The notes below the pieces were generated by a model. That model saw nothing but the letters and a program-made list of their open reading frames with translations, was not told the DNA's origin and did not search any database. A DNA stretch of 64,000 nt from Mermis nigrescens (Eukaryota > Nematoda > Enoplea > Mermithida > Mermithidae): the NCBI GenBank assembly GCA_036768485.1, contig JAVLUZ010000019.1:340889-404888 (forward strand), written 5' to 3'. Each line of letters opens with the position of its first letter. The first letter of the stretch is position 1. Made by a program: the position numbers and the translations under genes. This document shows positions 1-64,000 of this stretch, in pieces.

Positions 1-63250
<63,250 letters not shown>

Positions 63251-63501
63251 GTGAGGGTTGGGGAGTAATATAAAAAAATAATAAAATCAATAATTTGACA
63301 GTTTTGCAAGAATTAACGAATAATAACAAATTTAATTTTTCGATGGTTACTTCATGAGGCGTTAATTATTTAATGATTGAAAAATTTAATGTAATTCTTC
63401 GGCAATAAGGCGCAGTCGCTGAGTTTTGAGACTTTCTGTTCGGCTATAAAACCATGCTGGTGTTTCTACAGGATCACTGAGCCCTCGAAACCGGTATTAC
63501 T

Positions 63502-64000
63502 GGAGTACGTCCACACTTTTTGAAAATCATTATCGTTAAGAAATCAAATCGCCATAATCGACATCGCTGATCTCAAATCCATTGTCTATTTTTAGCCTGC
63601 ATGCATCGTTGTTACAGTATACCTGCAGTGCACCTCAACACTTTTAAAAAAATCATTTTCGTAAAAAAATAACATAGCCATAATAGTAAATCGAAAAAAA
63701 AATTTTAAAAAAATCTGAGGTGTACTGTAGGTATACTGTAACGTAGGTATACAACGATACATGCAGGCTAAAAATAGACAAAGGATTTGAGATCAGCAAT
63801 GTCAATTTACTAATATGGCGATTTTATTTTTTAACGAAAATAATTTTTTTAAAGTGTTGAGGTGTACTGTAGGTATACTGTAACAACTATGCATGCAGGC
63901 TAAAAATAGACAATGGATTTGAGATCAGCGATGTCGATTTACTAATACGGCGATTTTATTTTTTAACGAAAATGATTTTCAAAAAGTGTGGACGTACTCC
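63502..64000. mobile_element. Foldback / long inverted-repeat element, reaching the window end
   Basis: GGAGTACGTCCACACTTTTT at 63502 is repeated as its exact complement at the very end of the window, and about 190 bp of each arm match (GTTAAGAAATCAAATCGCC versus the complement of GGCGATTTTATTTTTTAAC). The right arm contains the unit twice in direct order (about 63706-63860 and 63861-64000). The true right border may lie beyond 64000. Confidence 0.85.

Overview
The window is animal genomic DNA. Almost all of it is occupied by one multi-exon gene on the + strand, a ryanodine receptor (RyR), the giant tetrameric Ca2+-release channel of the sarco/endoplasmic reticulum. I could place 64 coding exons between base 1 and 63250 (about 11.0 kb of coding sequence, roughly 3,670 codons). 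They were found by following recognisable RyR sequence, GT-AG sites and continuity of codon phase. The gene is partial at both ends. It enters in the MIR domain (roughly residue 300 of vertebrate RyR1) and leaves at the start of the RIH-associated domain (roughly residue 3,800). The ligand-binding N-terminal trefoil, EF hands, transmembrane pore and C-terminus lie outside.

Layout of the protein: MIR end and first RIH block (exons 1-7, 1-4015); SPRY1 (7-9); RyR repeats 1 and 2 (9-14); SPRY2 (15-18); a long unrecognised Ser/Pro/Gly-rich linker (19-21); SPRY3 (22-24); helical region lacking the vertebrate acidic stretch (25-31); second RIH block (32-41); RyR repeats 3 and 4 (42-46); helical bridge (47-58); calmodulin-binding segment (59-61); acidic linker and start of the RIH-associated domain (62-64).

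The introns are AT-rich, 50 bp to about 4.3 kb, and heavily colonised by transposable elements. They hold a family of short hAT-like non-autonomous elements (CAGTGGCGGAT... termini, 8-bp target duplications, about a dozen copies), a degenerate mariner-type transposon with TA duplications, an antisense jockey-like LINE, several foldback or inverted-repeat elements, two minisatellites and four long microsatellites. The most striking non-gene structure is a pair of related multi-kilobase inverted arms in introns 9 and 15 (about 8.0-10.6 kb and 13.45-17.2 kb) that bracket exons 10-15.

Organism: a single invertebrate-style RyR with high intron density, fairly divergent from vertebrate RyR1, in a transposon-rich genome. 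I cannot resolve the phylum from the sequence alone. No other host gene, tRNA, rRNA or CRISPR array was recognised.
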